Shown piece after piece: positions 1 through 5,967 of a DNA stretch of 8,913 nt. This stretch comes from Oscillospiraceae bacterium. Its GTDB lineage: Bacteria > Bacillota > Clostridia > Oscillospirales > Oscillospiraceae. The notes below the pieces were generated by a model. That model was not told the origin of the DNA. It saw nothing but the letters and a program-made list of their open reading frames with translations, and did not search any database. Each line of letters begins with the position of its first letter. Within the stretch, counting starts at the first letter, position 1. The stretch spans positions 1-8,913 of the forward strand of contig WQVW01000050.1 in NCBI GenBank assembly GCA_009785655.1. The letters are read 5' to 3'. Made by a program: the position numbers and the translations under genes.

Positions 1-768
1 CCGCGCTTCTGCTTCCAGTGTAAAGGTTTTGATTTCTACCTGCCCGGAAAAATACTCCTCAACACGGGCGTTAAACACCCCCATTGAGCTTTGGCGGGCA
101 GCAAAGTACGCATTACTCTTCGTGCTGACAATCGCTGTAATGACAAGTCCAACAAAAATGGCTCCCAATGCGACAAGCGTCAAAATCCAATTGATCCTGA
201 ACATAAAGATCAGCGCACCTGTAATGGTGACGAAAGATGTGAACAAACGCATGATCGCATTTCTCATTATTTCATTCACCTGCTCCAAGTCATTGGTTAC
301 ACGGCTTTGGATCTCGCCTTTTTTATGGCTGTCATAAAACTTCAGGGGCACCTTTGCAAGCTTCTCGCTCAGTCTCTCACGCAGAGACAACACCAGTTTT
401 TGTGATACATCCGCCATCAAAAATTCCTGGATATAGGTAAACAAAGCGCCGATAAGATATATCGCTGCAAGCATCAGCACATACTCAGACAGTAGGGAAA
501 GATTAATGTCTATAGCGCCAATGCTCAATACGGCCGGCATCAATCCGTCGAAGATGACGTTAATCGCATTGGCGAAAATCTGCGGTGCCCATAAGTTAAT
601 CAATACGCCAGTGATCGCACAGAGCATGGCTGCGCCCAATCGCCATTTTTGCGGGGCAAGTGTTTTTATCATGCGGCGAATGGTTTTCCGGCTGTCTTTC
701 GCCTTATCGGTAGACATTCCATCACTGGAGCTGCCCATGACATCATAATTATTATTTTCCGAGCTCAT
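1..768 (-). CDS. ABC exporter half-transporter, second subunit (3' end outside window)
   Basis: The first 256 residues of a type IV (B-subfamily) ABC exporter are visible: a polar Ser/Asn-rich cytoplasmic leader (about 1-35), then hydrophobic segments near 44-64, 96-118, 172-190 and 194-214. The fold is supported by the stretch around 141-165 (PLKFYDSHKKGEI, then SRVTNDLEQV), typical of the first intracellular loop and coupling helix of this family. The nucleotide-binding domain lies beyond position 1, so no ATP-site motif can be checked. The ATG at 768 is preceded by AGGAGG (778-783, spacer 9). The gene starts inside the last codons of the upstream ABC gene (17-base overlap), which implies translational coupling. 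It is probably the partner of that gene in a heterodimeric drug or lipid exporter, and would be expected to carry the catalytically competent Walker B glutamate. The substrate is unknown. Confidence 0.9.
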   Translation of the reverse strand, partial: MSSENNNYDVMGSSSDGMSTDKAKDSRKTIRRMIKTLAPQKWRLGAAMLCAITGVLINLWAPQIFANAINVIFDGLMPAVLSIGAIDINLSLLSEYVLMLAAIYLIGALFTYIQEFLMADVSQKLVLSLRERLSEKLAKVPLKFYDSHKKGEIQSRVTNDLEQVNEIMRNAIMRLFTSFVTITGALIFMFRINWILTLVALGAIFVGLVITAIVSTKSNAYFAARQSSMGVFNARVEEYFSGQVEIKTFTLEAEAR

Positions 769-2491
769 TGCAGAGTTCCTCCTCACTTAACTGAGATTTT
801 GCAATTTCTAAATAGACTTCACAGTTTTCCAACAACGCTTTGTGCGTTCCACGGCCAACGATTTCACCCTCATCCACAACAAGGATTTGATCCGCGTCTT
901 TGATCGTGGTAATGCGCTGCGCCACGGTAATCACAATGGCATTCTGCGTTACATCTTTCAATGCATGGCGCAAGGCGGCGTCAGTTTTTAAATCCAGCGC
1001 GGAAAAGCTGTCATCAAATATATAGATATCCGGTTTCTTCATCAGCATCCGGGCGATAGAGAGCCGCTGCCGCTGTCCGCCGGAGAAATTGCGTCCGCTT
1101 TGAACGACTTCGGCTTCAAACTGATCCCCACGCTCATCAACAAAATCTTCCGCCTGGGCGATTTGCACCGCCTGCTGCATATCTTCCAATGTGGCATCCT
1201 TGTTCCCATGCCGCAGATTATCTGCGATGGTTCCGCTGAACAGAAACGCCCGCTGCGGCACGAATCCGATCTTTGCCCGCAGCTCTTCCTGCGGCAAATC
1301 TTTTATGTTGACGCCGTTTAACGTGATTTCTCCGCCTGTTGCATCCAGCAGCCGCGGAATCAATCGCGCTATCGTGCTTTTGCCGGAGCCTGTGCCGCCG
1401 ATGATGGCGGTGGTAGTCCCTGCTTCACACTCAAAGTTCAGGTTATGCAGCACAGGATTTTCCGCGTCTTTGTATCGGAAGCTCACATCTTTAAAACAGA
1501 GTTCCAGCTTGGTATCATCTTTGATGTGCGCCGTTCCGTCTGTGATTTCCGGCCTGTATTCCAACACCTCACGAATACGGGCGGCACATACCTTGGCGCG
1601 TGGAATATATATACCGACAAACACCGCCATCAATACATACATTAAGATGTTCATGCCATACTCCAGCACGGCGGTAATGTCACCGATCTGCATGTCTCCG
1701 CTGTTGACCCTGATGCCGCCGAACCAGACAATCGCCACAGTTCCAAGACTCATAAACAGCATAACGACAGGCATTATCGCGGCAAAAATGCGGTTGATCC
1801 TGATATTCAGTCCGGCAAAACGCTTAAATGAAGTATCCATGCTTTCCCGTTCCAGTGTGGTACGGTTGAAAGCCCGTACCACGCGGATACCTGAAATAAA
1901 CTGAGCCACCCGGTCATTGATTTTATCCAGCCCTTTTTGAATTTCAGAAAACAGCGGAAAAACCCGTGCAGCAACCAACCCGGCAACCACTAACAAAAGC
2001 ACGGACGAAATCAAAAGGATTAACGCCATATACGGGTCACTTCTGAATGACAGAATCAGCCCCACCACTAGCACAAACGGCGCAGGCAGCAGCATTTCAA
2101 ACGTCATGCTGAGTGTGGTTTGCAGCTGCTCGATATCATTGGTCGCCCTTGTGATAAGGGACGACGAGGAAAAATGCCCAAAGTCCTGGTAGGACAGCTG
2201 TTGGGTATGCTCAAACAATCGTTTACGCGTGTTTTTTGCAAACAACGTCGCTACCCAGGCTGAGTAGTATGTACCCAGCACAGATGCAATCCCCGATAAA
2301 ATGGCCACGCCTAACATCAGTGCACCGACTGACAGCACATAGTCCTGATCTCCCATCACCACACCGTTGTTGATGATTCTGGCCGTAAGGCGCGGCAGAT
2401 ACATGGTTCCGGCGATTTGAAGGGTAATAAATACAATCAGCAACAGTATTTTAAGTTTTCCAAGTTTCGCCTGTCTAAATAGTTTTAGCAT
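752..2491 (-). CDS. ABC exporter half-transporter with degenerate ATP site (TM287/BmrC-like)
   Basis: This is a complete 579-residue fused transmembrane and ATPase half-transporter. The membrane domain covers about 1-300, with hydrophobic segments near 15-35, 52-75, 133-150, 155-175, 235-258 and 275-297. The ATPase domain follows: Walker A GGTGSGKS (365-372), Q-loop Gln413, signature FSGGQ (469-473) and Walker B ending IFDD (491-494). The residue after the Walker B Asp is Asp494 rather than the catalytic Glu, and the H-loop His is replaced by Gln525 (VAQRITT). Both changes are known in the degenerate half of heterodimeric exporters such as TM287/288, BmrC/BmrD and LmrC/LmrD. The intact signature fits, because it completes the partner's active site. 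The gene begins 4 bases after the TetR gene and overlaps the next ABC gene by 17 bases. The Shine-Dalgarno (AGGGAG, 2505-2510) is rather far from the ATG (13 bases). The exported substrate cannot be read from sequence. Confidence 0.95.
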   Translation of the reverse strand: MLKLFRQAKLGKLKILLLIVFITLQIAGTMYLPRLTARIINNGVVMGDQDYVLSVGALMLGVAILSGIASVLGTYYSAWVATLFAKNTRKRLFEHTQQLSYQDFGHFSSSSLITRATNDIEQLQTTLSMTFEMLLPAPFVLVVGLILSFRSDPYMALILLISSVLLLVVAGLVAARVFPLFSEIQKGLDKINDRVAQFISGIRVVRAFNRTTLERESMDTSFKRFAGLNIRINRIFAAIMPVVMLFMSLGTVAIVWFGGIRVNSGDMQIGDITAVLEYGMNILMYVLMAVFVGIYIPRAKVCAARIREVLEYRPEITDGTAHIKDDTKLELCFKDVSFRYKDAENPVLHNLNFECEAGTTTAIIGGTGSGKSTIARLIPRLLDATGGEITLNGVNIKDLPQEELRAKIGFVPQRAFLFSGTIADNLRHGNKDATLEDMQQAVQIAQAEDFVDERGDQFEAEVVQSGRNFSGGQRQRLSIARMLMKKPDIYIFDDSFSALDLKTDAALRHALKDVTQNAIVITVAQRITTIKDADQILVVDEGEIVGRGTHKALLENCEVYLEIAKSQLSEEELCNELGK

Positions 2492-2495
2492 GTGT

Positions 2496-3122
2496 TTAAA
2501 TATTCTCCCTATAAAATGTTTTTTGCGTCAAATCCAAGCACTGATAGAAGTCAGCTATCAGTGCTTCTACCTTATCCGGTGACCCGGCATTCAACAGCTC
2601 TTCCAAAAATCCTTCGGTCGTCCAGGAAACGAACTTGCAGATTAACTGCGGGTCAACGCCCGGCTTCAACTGTGTAAAGTCTGTTCCGCCCATCAGCATA
2701 TTGTCATAGTGGACTTGTTCAGCAATAAAGCCTTGCGCGACATCCTCCGCCACCTCTGGGTCTTTTTCATGATACAAGCTGTTCATAAAACTGATCAGTG
2801 CTGGATATTCTTTCAGTGCGGCCACCTGGATGCCCGTTACGATTTTCAGTTTCTCAAAAAAATCGGTGATATCGGGTGTAAGCTTATCCTCAACTGCCTG
2901 TATCAAACGTGTGTAACTTACACTCATTAAGTAAAAATATAAGGCCTTTTTGCTGCCGAAGTAATAGGTAATCATCCCCTTTGTCGTATCCGCCTCCTGC
3001 GCGATATCGCCTATTGATGCCTTCCGGTATCCCTGTCGCCCGAATACTTTGAACGCGGCATTGATGATATGATCCTGCTTTTCCGCGCGAAGTTTAAAGA
3101 AGTTTTCCAGTGTCATTGACAT
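2496..3122 (-). CDS. TetR/AcrR family transcriptional regulator
   Basis: A 208-residue DNA-binding repressor of the usual TetR length. The N-terminal domain has the family pattern: helix 1 (HIINAAFKVFGRQGY, about 18-32), then a helix-turn-helix (about 36-55, IGDIAQEADTTKGMITYYF) followed by SKKALY. The rest is a helical, divergent ligand-binding and dimerisation domain. An in-frame ATG lies 14 codons upstream at 3164, but the ATG at 3122 has AAGGAGG exactly 8 bases before it and fits the usual short TetR leader, so it is preferred. The gene is first in a TetR–ABC–ABC operon, 4 bases before the first ABC gene and below a consensus promoter. By analogy with such loci it probably represses the operon and is released by a compound the pump exports; neither ligand nor operator is proven here. 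Confidence 0.93.
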   Translation of the reverse strand: MSMTLENFFKLRAEKQDHIINAAFKVFGRQGYRKASIGDIAQEADTTKGMITYYFGSKKALYFYLMSVSYTRLIQAVEDKLTPDITDFFEKLKIVTGIQVAALKEYPALISFMNSLYHEKDPEVAEDVAQGFIAEQVHYDNMLMGGTDFTQLKPGVDPQLICKFVSWTTEGFLEELLNAGSPDKVEALIADFYQCLDLTQKTFYRENI

Positions 3123-3130
3123 TGCCGGGA

Positions 3131-3137
3131 CCTCCTT
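3131..3137 (-). promoter_or_regulatory. Ribosome binding site deciding the TetR start
   Basis: AAGGAGG on the minus strand, 8 bases before the ATG at 3122. It lies downstream of the other possible ATG (3164), so it supports the 208-residue start over the 222-residue one. Confidence 0.8.
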
Positions 3138-3152
3138 TTCCAAAGTGCGCAA

Positions 3153-3191
3153 TACAAAACGCATTGGTCATTGTGGACTTTTTGTTTTGTA
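3153..3191 (-). repeat. Inverted repeat in the TetR-operon leader
   Basis: TACAAAAC (3153-3160) and GTTTTGTA (3184-3191) form perfect 8-bp arms around a 23-base loop, within the predicted 5' leader of the TetR–ABC–ABC transcript. It could be two operator half-sites or an RNA hairpin ahead of the ribosome binding site. The repeat is visible in the sequence; any function is inferred. Confidence 0.4.
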
Positions 3192-3195
3192 CTTT

Positions 3196-3204
3196 ACGAA
3201 TCGT
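3196..3204. promoter_or_regulatory. Candidate TetR operator palindrome at the transcription start
   Basis: ACGAATCGT is a perfect 4+1+4 palindrome. It lies 5 bases beyond the -10 box, so it should cover the transcription start (about 3203). Repressor binding here would block initiation, a common TetR arrangement. It is short, and no second copy was noticed nearby, so confidence is limited. Confidence 0.35.
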
Positions 3205-3209
3205 CTATT

Positions 3210-3238
3210 ATGATAACCGATCTTCTTCCGGCTGTCAA
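3210..3238 (-). promoter_or_regulatory. Sigma-A type promoter of the TetR–ABC–ABC operon
   Basis: On the minus strand a perfect -35 box TTGACA (3233-3238) is followed after exactly 17 bases by TATCAT (3210-3215), five of six matches to the -10 consensus. The predicted start is near 3203, giving a leader of about 80 bases before the TetR ATG. It is the strongest promoter seen in the window and lies in the largest complete intergenic gap. Confidence 0.8.
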
Positions 3239-3248
3239 TAGTGTTTGG

Positions 3249-3285
3249 AAAAAATTTTGACGGAAACCGCAAAATGCCGCTTCCG
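3249..3285 (-). terminator. Possible weak intrinsic terminator after the methyltransferase gene
   Basis: On the minus strand CGGAAGC can pair with GGTTTCCG (about 7 pairs, one a G·U) around a loop containing ATTTT. Six bases later comes a run of six T (3249-3254). It sits about 28 bases after the methyltransferase stop and just before the TetR promoter, where a terminator would be expected. The stem is short and the T-run is displaced, so this is tentative. Confidence 0.3.
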
Positions 3286-3313
3286 CCATACTTCATATGC
3301 ATTTCAGGTAACC

Positions 3314-3919
3314 TTACCTCTTCTTCGCAATCATCCGCTCAAAAGCGTGTTGATGATGGATTCCACCGGGGTGTTCATCCTCGAATATGTCTTCCACATG
3401 ATAGATCAGTTCCCAGTCTGAATAAAACGCAGGCAATTCGCCGACATCAAAAAGGGATTTTGTAAACGGCGCATTATCCGGCGTCGCAGGCAGTCGGTTC
3501 GTAAAAACAGTGATAGCGTTATAGCCGCCAACAGTGGTGTGAAGTTTCGCCCGTTCTAAAAACGCATCCCGTCCTGCTTTTTCGCATAAATGCAATACGC
3601 CGCTTGAGATGATTACATCGTAGTCCTTCTCAAAAACAAATTTTGTCAAATCTCCATGCGTAAAATTTACATCAACATTTCGCGCATTCGCTATCTTTTT
3701 CGCTTTTTCAACGCCCGCTTCAGAGATATCGAAAGCATCCACAACAAAACCTTTCTCCGCAAGAAAAATGGAGTTCCTCCCCTCCCCACAACCTGCGTCC
3801 AAAACAGTTCCGCCCGGTGGAAACAGCGTCCAATACTCCGTTATATCGGCGGAGGGACTTTGCGTGAAAGTAGATACAGAGTCGTCGCGATAGCTTGTCT
3901 CCCAAAATGGCTTTTCCAT
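3314..3919 (-). CDS. TehB-like class I SAM-dependent methyltransferase
   Basis: A 201-residue soluble methyltransferase. The SAM-binding motif I is clear (VLDAGCGEGRN, 39-49), followed by the acidic ribose-binding position in FDIS (Asp64), HGD (88-90) and the strand YDVIISSGVLH (100-110). The C-terminus (HHQHAFERMIAKK, 188-200) is His-rich and ends in a closing strand like those of TehB-related proteins. TehB is known to methylate tellurite and related oxyanions, but this broad family has other small-molecule acceptors, so the substrate is left open. The ATG at 3919 has GGGAGG 6 bases upstream, overlapping the stop of the preceding gene, which ends 12 bases away. It is probably the last gene of a unit starting at the URO-D-like gene. 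TetR control is unlikely because the TetR promoter lies downstream. Confidence 0.87.
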   Translation of the reverse strand: MEKPFWETSYRDDSVSTFTQSPSADITEYWTLFPPGGTVLDAGCGEGRNSIFLAEKGFVVDAFDISEAGVEKAKKIANARNVDVNFTHGDLTKFVFEKDYDVIISSGVLHLCEKAGRDAFLERAKLHTTVGGYNAITVFTNRLPATPDNAPFTKSLFDVGELPAFYSDWELIYHVEDIFEDEHPGGIHHQHAFERMIAKKR

Positions 3920-3931
3920 ACGATACCTCCC

Positions 3932-4294
3932 TTAATATTCACTCCACTCATGCAGCGATTTTCCGTCTTTGTCTTTTAAATTCACCCAGGTATTGTCTCC
4001 ACCAAAGCGCAGAAAAATGCCGAGTTCATTAGGGGACGGAAAGATGAGGTCTTCCGTAGTGACACCATCGTCAATTTTGTCTGCATGATCAGCACGCAGT
4101 GTTTTGGCGAATTTTGCAGAAAAATTCAAAGAGCCATCCTTGTTCAACTGCGGGTCAGGCGTTAATTTTGCGCCGGCTTTCAGCAGCAGCTCTTTCCTGT
4201 GTTTCCAGAATACTTTCCCATAACTCCCTCTATCAGTGAAAGTGAACTCAATATCGCTGATTTCCTCGCGCCATTTGTGTCTATCCTTCATCAT
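3932..4294 (-). CDS. Small protein with a DUF4357-like C-terminus
   Basis: A 120-residue soluble protein with no signal peptide or membrane segment. The start is ATG 4294, because GGAGG lies 9 bases before it; a longer frame opening at a GTG (4378) inside the DNA glycosylase gene has no comparable site. The N-terminal half is charged and aromatic (WREEISDIEFTFTD, 8-21; YGKVFWKHRKELL, 25-37). The last 40 residues (DLIFPSPNE near 82-90, then NTWVNLKDKDGKSLHEW, 101-117) recall the DUF4357 pattern of a Phe-x-Ser-Pro turn followed by a Trp and a Lys-Asp-Gly-Lys-x-Leu ending. That domain is of unknown function and is often attached to nucleases or found near restriction genes. The match was made by eye and may be wrong. 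The gene lies 56 bases after the glycosylase and 12 before the methyltransferase, so co-transcription is likely. Confidence 0.75.
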   Translation of the reverse strand: MMKDRHKWREEISDIEFTFTDRGSYGKVFWKHRKELLLKAGAKLTPDPQLNKDGSLNFSAKFAKTLRADHADKIDDGVTTEDLIFPSPNELGIFLRFGGDNTWVNLKDKDGKSLHEWSEY

Positions 4295-4303
4295 AAAATC
4301 CGT

Positions 4304-4308
4304 CCTCC
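4304..4308 (-). promoter_or_regulatory. Ribosome binding site deciding the start of the 120-residue gene
   Basis: GGAGG on the minus strand, 9 bases before ATG 4294 and 12 before a second ATG at 4291. It argues against the GTG start at 4378, which would overlap the glycosylase gene. Confidence 0.65.
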
Positions 4309-4350
4309 ACAAATATTTTTTCTTTCGAGGTGCGCTATTGCTTGTACCCT

Positions 4351-4842
4351 TTATAGCTCCCGCAAATTCTGTTTCCACCGCCGGAGCTTTTCTTCAAAGC
4401 GCATCGCGGCGTGCGCCGGACTTGTTGAGGGCAGCACGTTTTTCTCAATATTCCCTATTCCGCGTTTGTAGAACGTATACGCGTTGTTCCCGTTGAAAAA
4501 GACGCGACGGATACCGTGTTCCGCAATAAACTCTGGCAGATCTGTGTTGTAAACTGGGTGACGTATGGTTGAATCCAGCGCGGATTCCGCCTCGCATTCG
4601 GCGATTACATCCCACAGGGCGATGCCGCTTTCGGTTAGAATGGATTGCTTGCATTCGTAACTCTCTCCGCCGAACGGAATATCAAAAACCCCGTAGATAA
4701 TCCGCCAAAATTGATTGCGCGGGTGGGCATAATATTCGCCTTTGTCACGGGAAATGGGACTGGGGAATGTCCCCAGAATCAGAAACCGCGGGTTGTCGCC
4801 AATAATCGGCGCAAACCCGCGGAAAACTTGTGGCTTATCCAA
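4351..4842 (-). CDS. Hypoxanthine-DNA glycosylase (UDG superfamily family 6)
   Basis: A base-excision repair enzyme predicted to remove hypoxanthine (deaminated adenine) from DNA. With the TTG start at 4842 it is 163 residues, close to the family length. Family marks in order: RGFAPI (8-13), LGTFPSP (23-29), YYAHPRNQFW (37-46), IALWDVI (74-80), FFNGNNAY (115-122) and the second active-site motif LPSTSPA (137-143). The Asn of PRNQFW lies where a conserved Asn is found in this family. TTG 4842 has GCGGAG 7 bases upstream and makes an 8-base overlap with the URO-D-like stop. No ATG is available before the first motif; the alternative TTG at 4893 adds 17 residues not expected in the family and has a poor ribosome site. 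It appears translationally coupled to the URO-D-like gene, with which it shares no known pathway. Confidence 0.9.
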   Translation of the reverse strand: MDKPQVFRGFAPIIGDNPRFLILGTFPSPISRDKGEYYAHPRNQFWRIIYGVFDIPFGGESYECKQSILTESGIALWDVIAECEAESALDSTIRHPVYNTDLPEFIAEHGIRRVFFNGNNAYTFYKRGIGNIEKNVLPSTSPAHAAMRFEEKLRRWKQNLREL

Positions 4843-5848
4843 AAACGCGCTCCGCAACCACCGCGCCGTATTTGTCCATCTCGTCACATGCAATCTCTTT
4901 GACCCCTGGGAATATCGGCAGCCAGCTGCTGAATATCGGCAGATATCGCTTGGTTGGCGCGTATTTATCCAGCGCCTCGCGTATATGCGCGCGGATGGCT
5001 TCTTCCGTCACACCCGGGTAATCGATACTCGGCATATCCAATCCGCCGAAAAGCAGCAGTTTGCCTTCCGTTTTCTCGACAATCGCCGGGAAATTATTTT
5101 CCGGCGTCACGCCTTGCCACACATCAAGCCCAGCTTCGACCATATCCACACAAATATCCTCCGCATGGCAATCACAGTGATTCATCGTGATCACGCCTCT
5201 GGATTTGATGTATCCGAAGAATCGCTCATACAGCGGTTTCAGTATCTCACGCCAGACTCTGGGCGGCAAAAACAGCTGCGTTTTGCTGCCCCAGTCGTCA
5301 AAGTTGGTGATAATATCAGGTTTGAGATTATCGATGCAGAGTCCTGCGGCTTTTATCTTCCAATCGGTATACGCGGACAGCATTTCATACATATCGTCCG
5401 GCTCTAAGAGGAAGTTTTCAAGCGCATCCTCAAATCCCATTAGTGCATGAGAAAACTCAAACATGCCCCTGGGGGACTGTGCCATCACCAGCTTATTTTC
5501 ACGGTCAACGGAATCCGCGATTTTATGCGTGTCCGTCCAGTCAAGGTTGTCTAACGATGGAAAATCGAAAAATTCGCGCCAGCGCGTGATGTCTTTAACC
5601 ACTTTTTTGTCGCCATGATTATTAGGCGTGGGGCCAGGCTGGTCATCCGGCCAATCCCAGATAACGCCCCAAGCATCCGGAACGTCAACGCCGCCTTTCG
5701 TTGTGCGGCCGTGGGCATGTGCTGTGGCATCCAGTATGTACGGCGGGCCTGAGCCTGCCGGAATGTTGAAGCAGTTGAACGGATCGCCAAGCCAGCGGGG
5801 GTTGTCGTTGTTTACAAGTCTAAGAAAATTCTCTCTCGGTGTCGGCAT
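4835..5848 (-). CDS. Uroporphyrinogen decarboxylase-superfamily protein (methyltransferase-like)
   Basis: A 337-residue TIM-barrel protein of the URO-D/MtaA/CmuA superfamily. It is not a true heme-pathway HemE: the N-terminal Arg-rich substrate motif of HemE is absent, replaced by GDPFNCFNIPAGSGPPY (21-37). Visible family features are SPRGMFE (125-131), the strand DIITNFDDWGS (178-188), PPRVWREILKP (195-205) before the barrel strand with NHCDCH (223-228), and LLFGGLDM (265-272). In corrinoid-linked relatives such as MtaA, a His-x-Cys pair plus a distant Cys bind zinc. Here HCDCH could supply ligands, but I see no Cys in the usual later position near GGLD; Cys321 is the only later one. No corrinoid protein gene is in the window, so the methyl donor is unknown. 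The start is ATG 5848 (GGAG 11 bases upstream) rather than GTG 5860, whose upstream region lacks a site. Confidence 0.88.
   Translation of the reverse strand: MPTPRENFLRLVNNDNPRWLGDPFNCFNIPAGSGPPYILDATAHAHGRTTKGGVDVPDAWGVIWDWPDDQPGPTPNNHGDKKVVKDITRWREFFDFPSLDNLDWTDTHKIADSVDRENKLVMAQSPRGMFEFSHALMGFEDALENFLLEPDDMYEMLSAYTDWKIKAAGLCIDNLKPDIITNFDDWGSKTQLFLPPRVWREILKPLYERFFGYIKSRGVITMNHCDCHAEDICVDMVEAGLDVWQGVTPENNFPAIVEKTEGKLLLFGGLDMPSIDYPGVTEEAIRAHIREALDKYAPTKRYLPIFSSWLPIFPGVKEIACDEMDKYGAVVAERVFG
4850..4855 (-). promoter_or_regulatory. Ribosome binding site deciding the glycosylase start
   Basis: GCGGAG on the minus strand, 7 bases before TTG 4842 and inside the last codons of the URO-D-like gene. 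It supports the 163-residue form of the glycosylase. Confidence 0.55.
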
Positions 5849-5891
5849 ATTATTAATCACTCCAGTATAATCACTTTTATTGTCAATATAG

Positions 5892-5920
5892 ATTTTAGCC
5901 TATTTCCCGGCTAAAAACAA
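5892..5920 (-). promoter_or_regulatory. Candidate promoter with an embedded inverted repeat, upstream of the URO-D-like gene
   Basis: On the minus strand TTGTTT (5915-5920) and TAAAAT (5892-5897, five of six matches) are 17 bases apart, giving a plausible start near 5885 and a short leader to ATG 5848. Nearly the same interval carries perfect 8-bp arms TTTTAGCC (5893-5900) and GGCTAAAA (5909-5916) around 8 bases. This could be an operator over the promoter. A terminator reading is weaker because no T-run follows the stem on either strand. A perfect TTGACA at 5881-5886 was also seen, but no -10 box lies at the right distance. Confidence 0.4.
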
Positions 5921-5930
5921 TACAAACCTC

Positions 5931-5967
5931 AAAAAACATTCGTTGACAGATGTAATTTTACTCTGTC
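5931..5967 (-). terminator. Possible weak terminator at the end of the AI-2E family gene
   Basis: GACAGA (5945-5950 on the plus strand) and TCTGTC (5962-5967) pair perfectly, and a further GTA/TAC can extend the stem past one bulged base. The stop codon (5958-5960) lies inside the hairpin. Six T follow on the minus strand (5931-5936) after an 8-base gap. The location is right, but the stem is modest and the T-run displaced. Confidence 0.3.

Noticed and set aside
1191..1904. A 237-codon open frame on the plus strand.
   Set aside because: It lies wholly antisense to the well-supported ABC transporter gene, its product resembles no family and it has no convincing ribosome site; it is a shadow frame.
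3306..3319. AGGTAA-CC-TTACCT inverted repeat at the methyltransferase stop codon.
   Set aside because: The two-base gap is too small for an RNA hairpin loop at full pairing and no T-run follows; probably chance.
4304..4329. Possible CCTC/GAGG pairing that could hide the ribosome site of the 120-residue gene.
   Set aside because: Only four pairs with a loop of about 19 bases; too weak to call a regulatory structure.
3314..4842. The glycosylase, DUF4357-like and methyltransferase genes as a new DNA defence or modification system.
   Set aside because: The methyltransferase looks TehB-like with no DNA methyltransferase catalytic motif such as NPPY or a PC motif, and no nuclease or target-recognition domain was seen.
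4742..5407. A 221-codon plus-strand open frame.
   Set aside because: It is antisense to the glycosylase and URO-D-like genes, both of which have clear family motifs.
5864..5886. TTGACA (5881-5886) with TATACT (5864-5869) before the URO-D-like gene.
   Set aside because: The spacing is 11 bases, too short for a sigma-A promoter.
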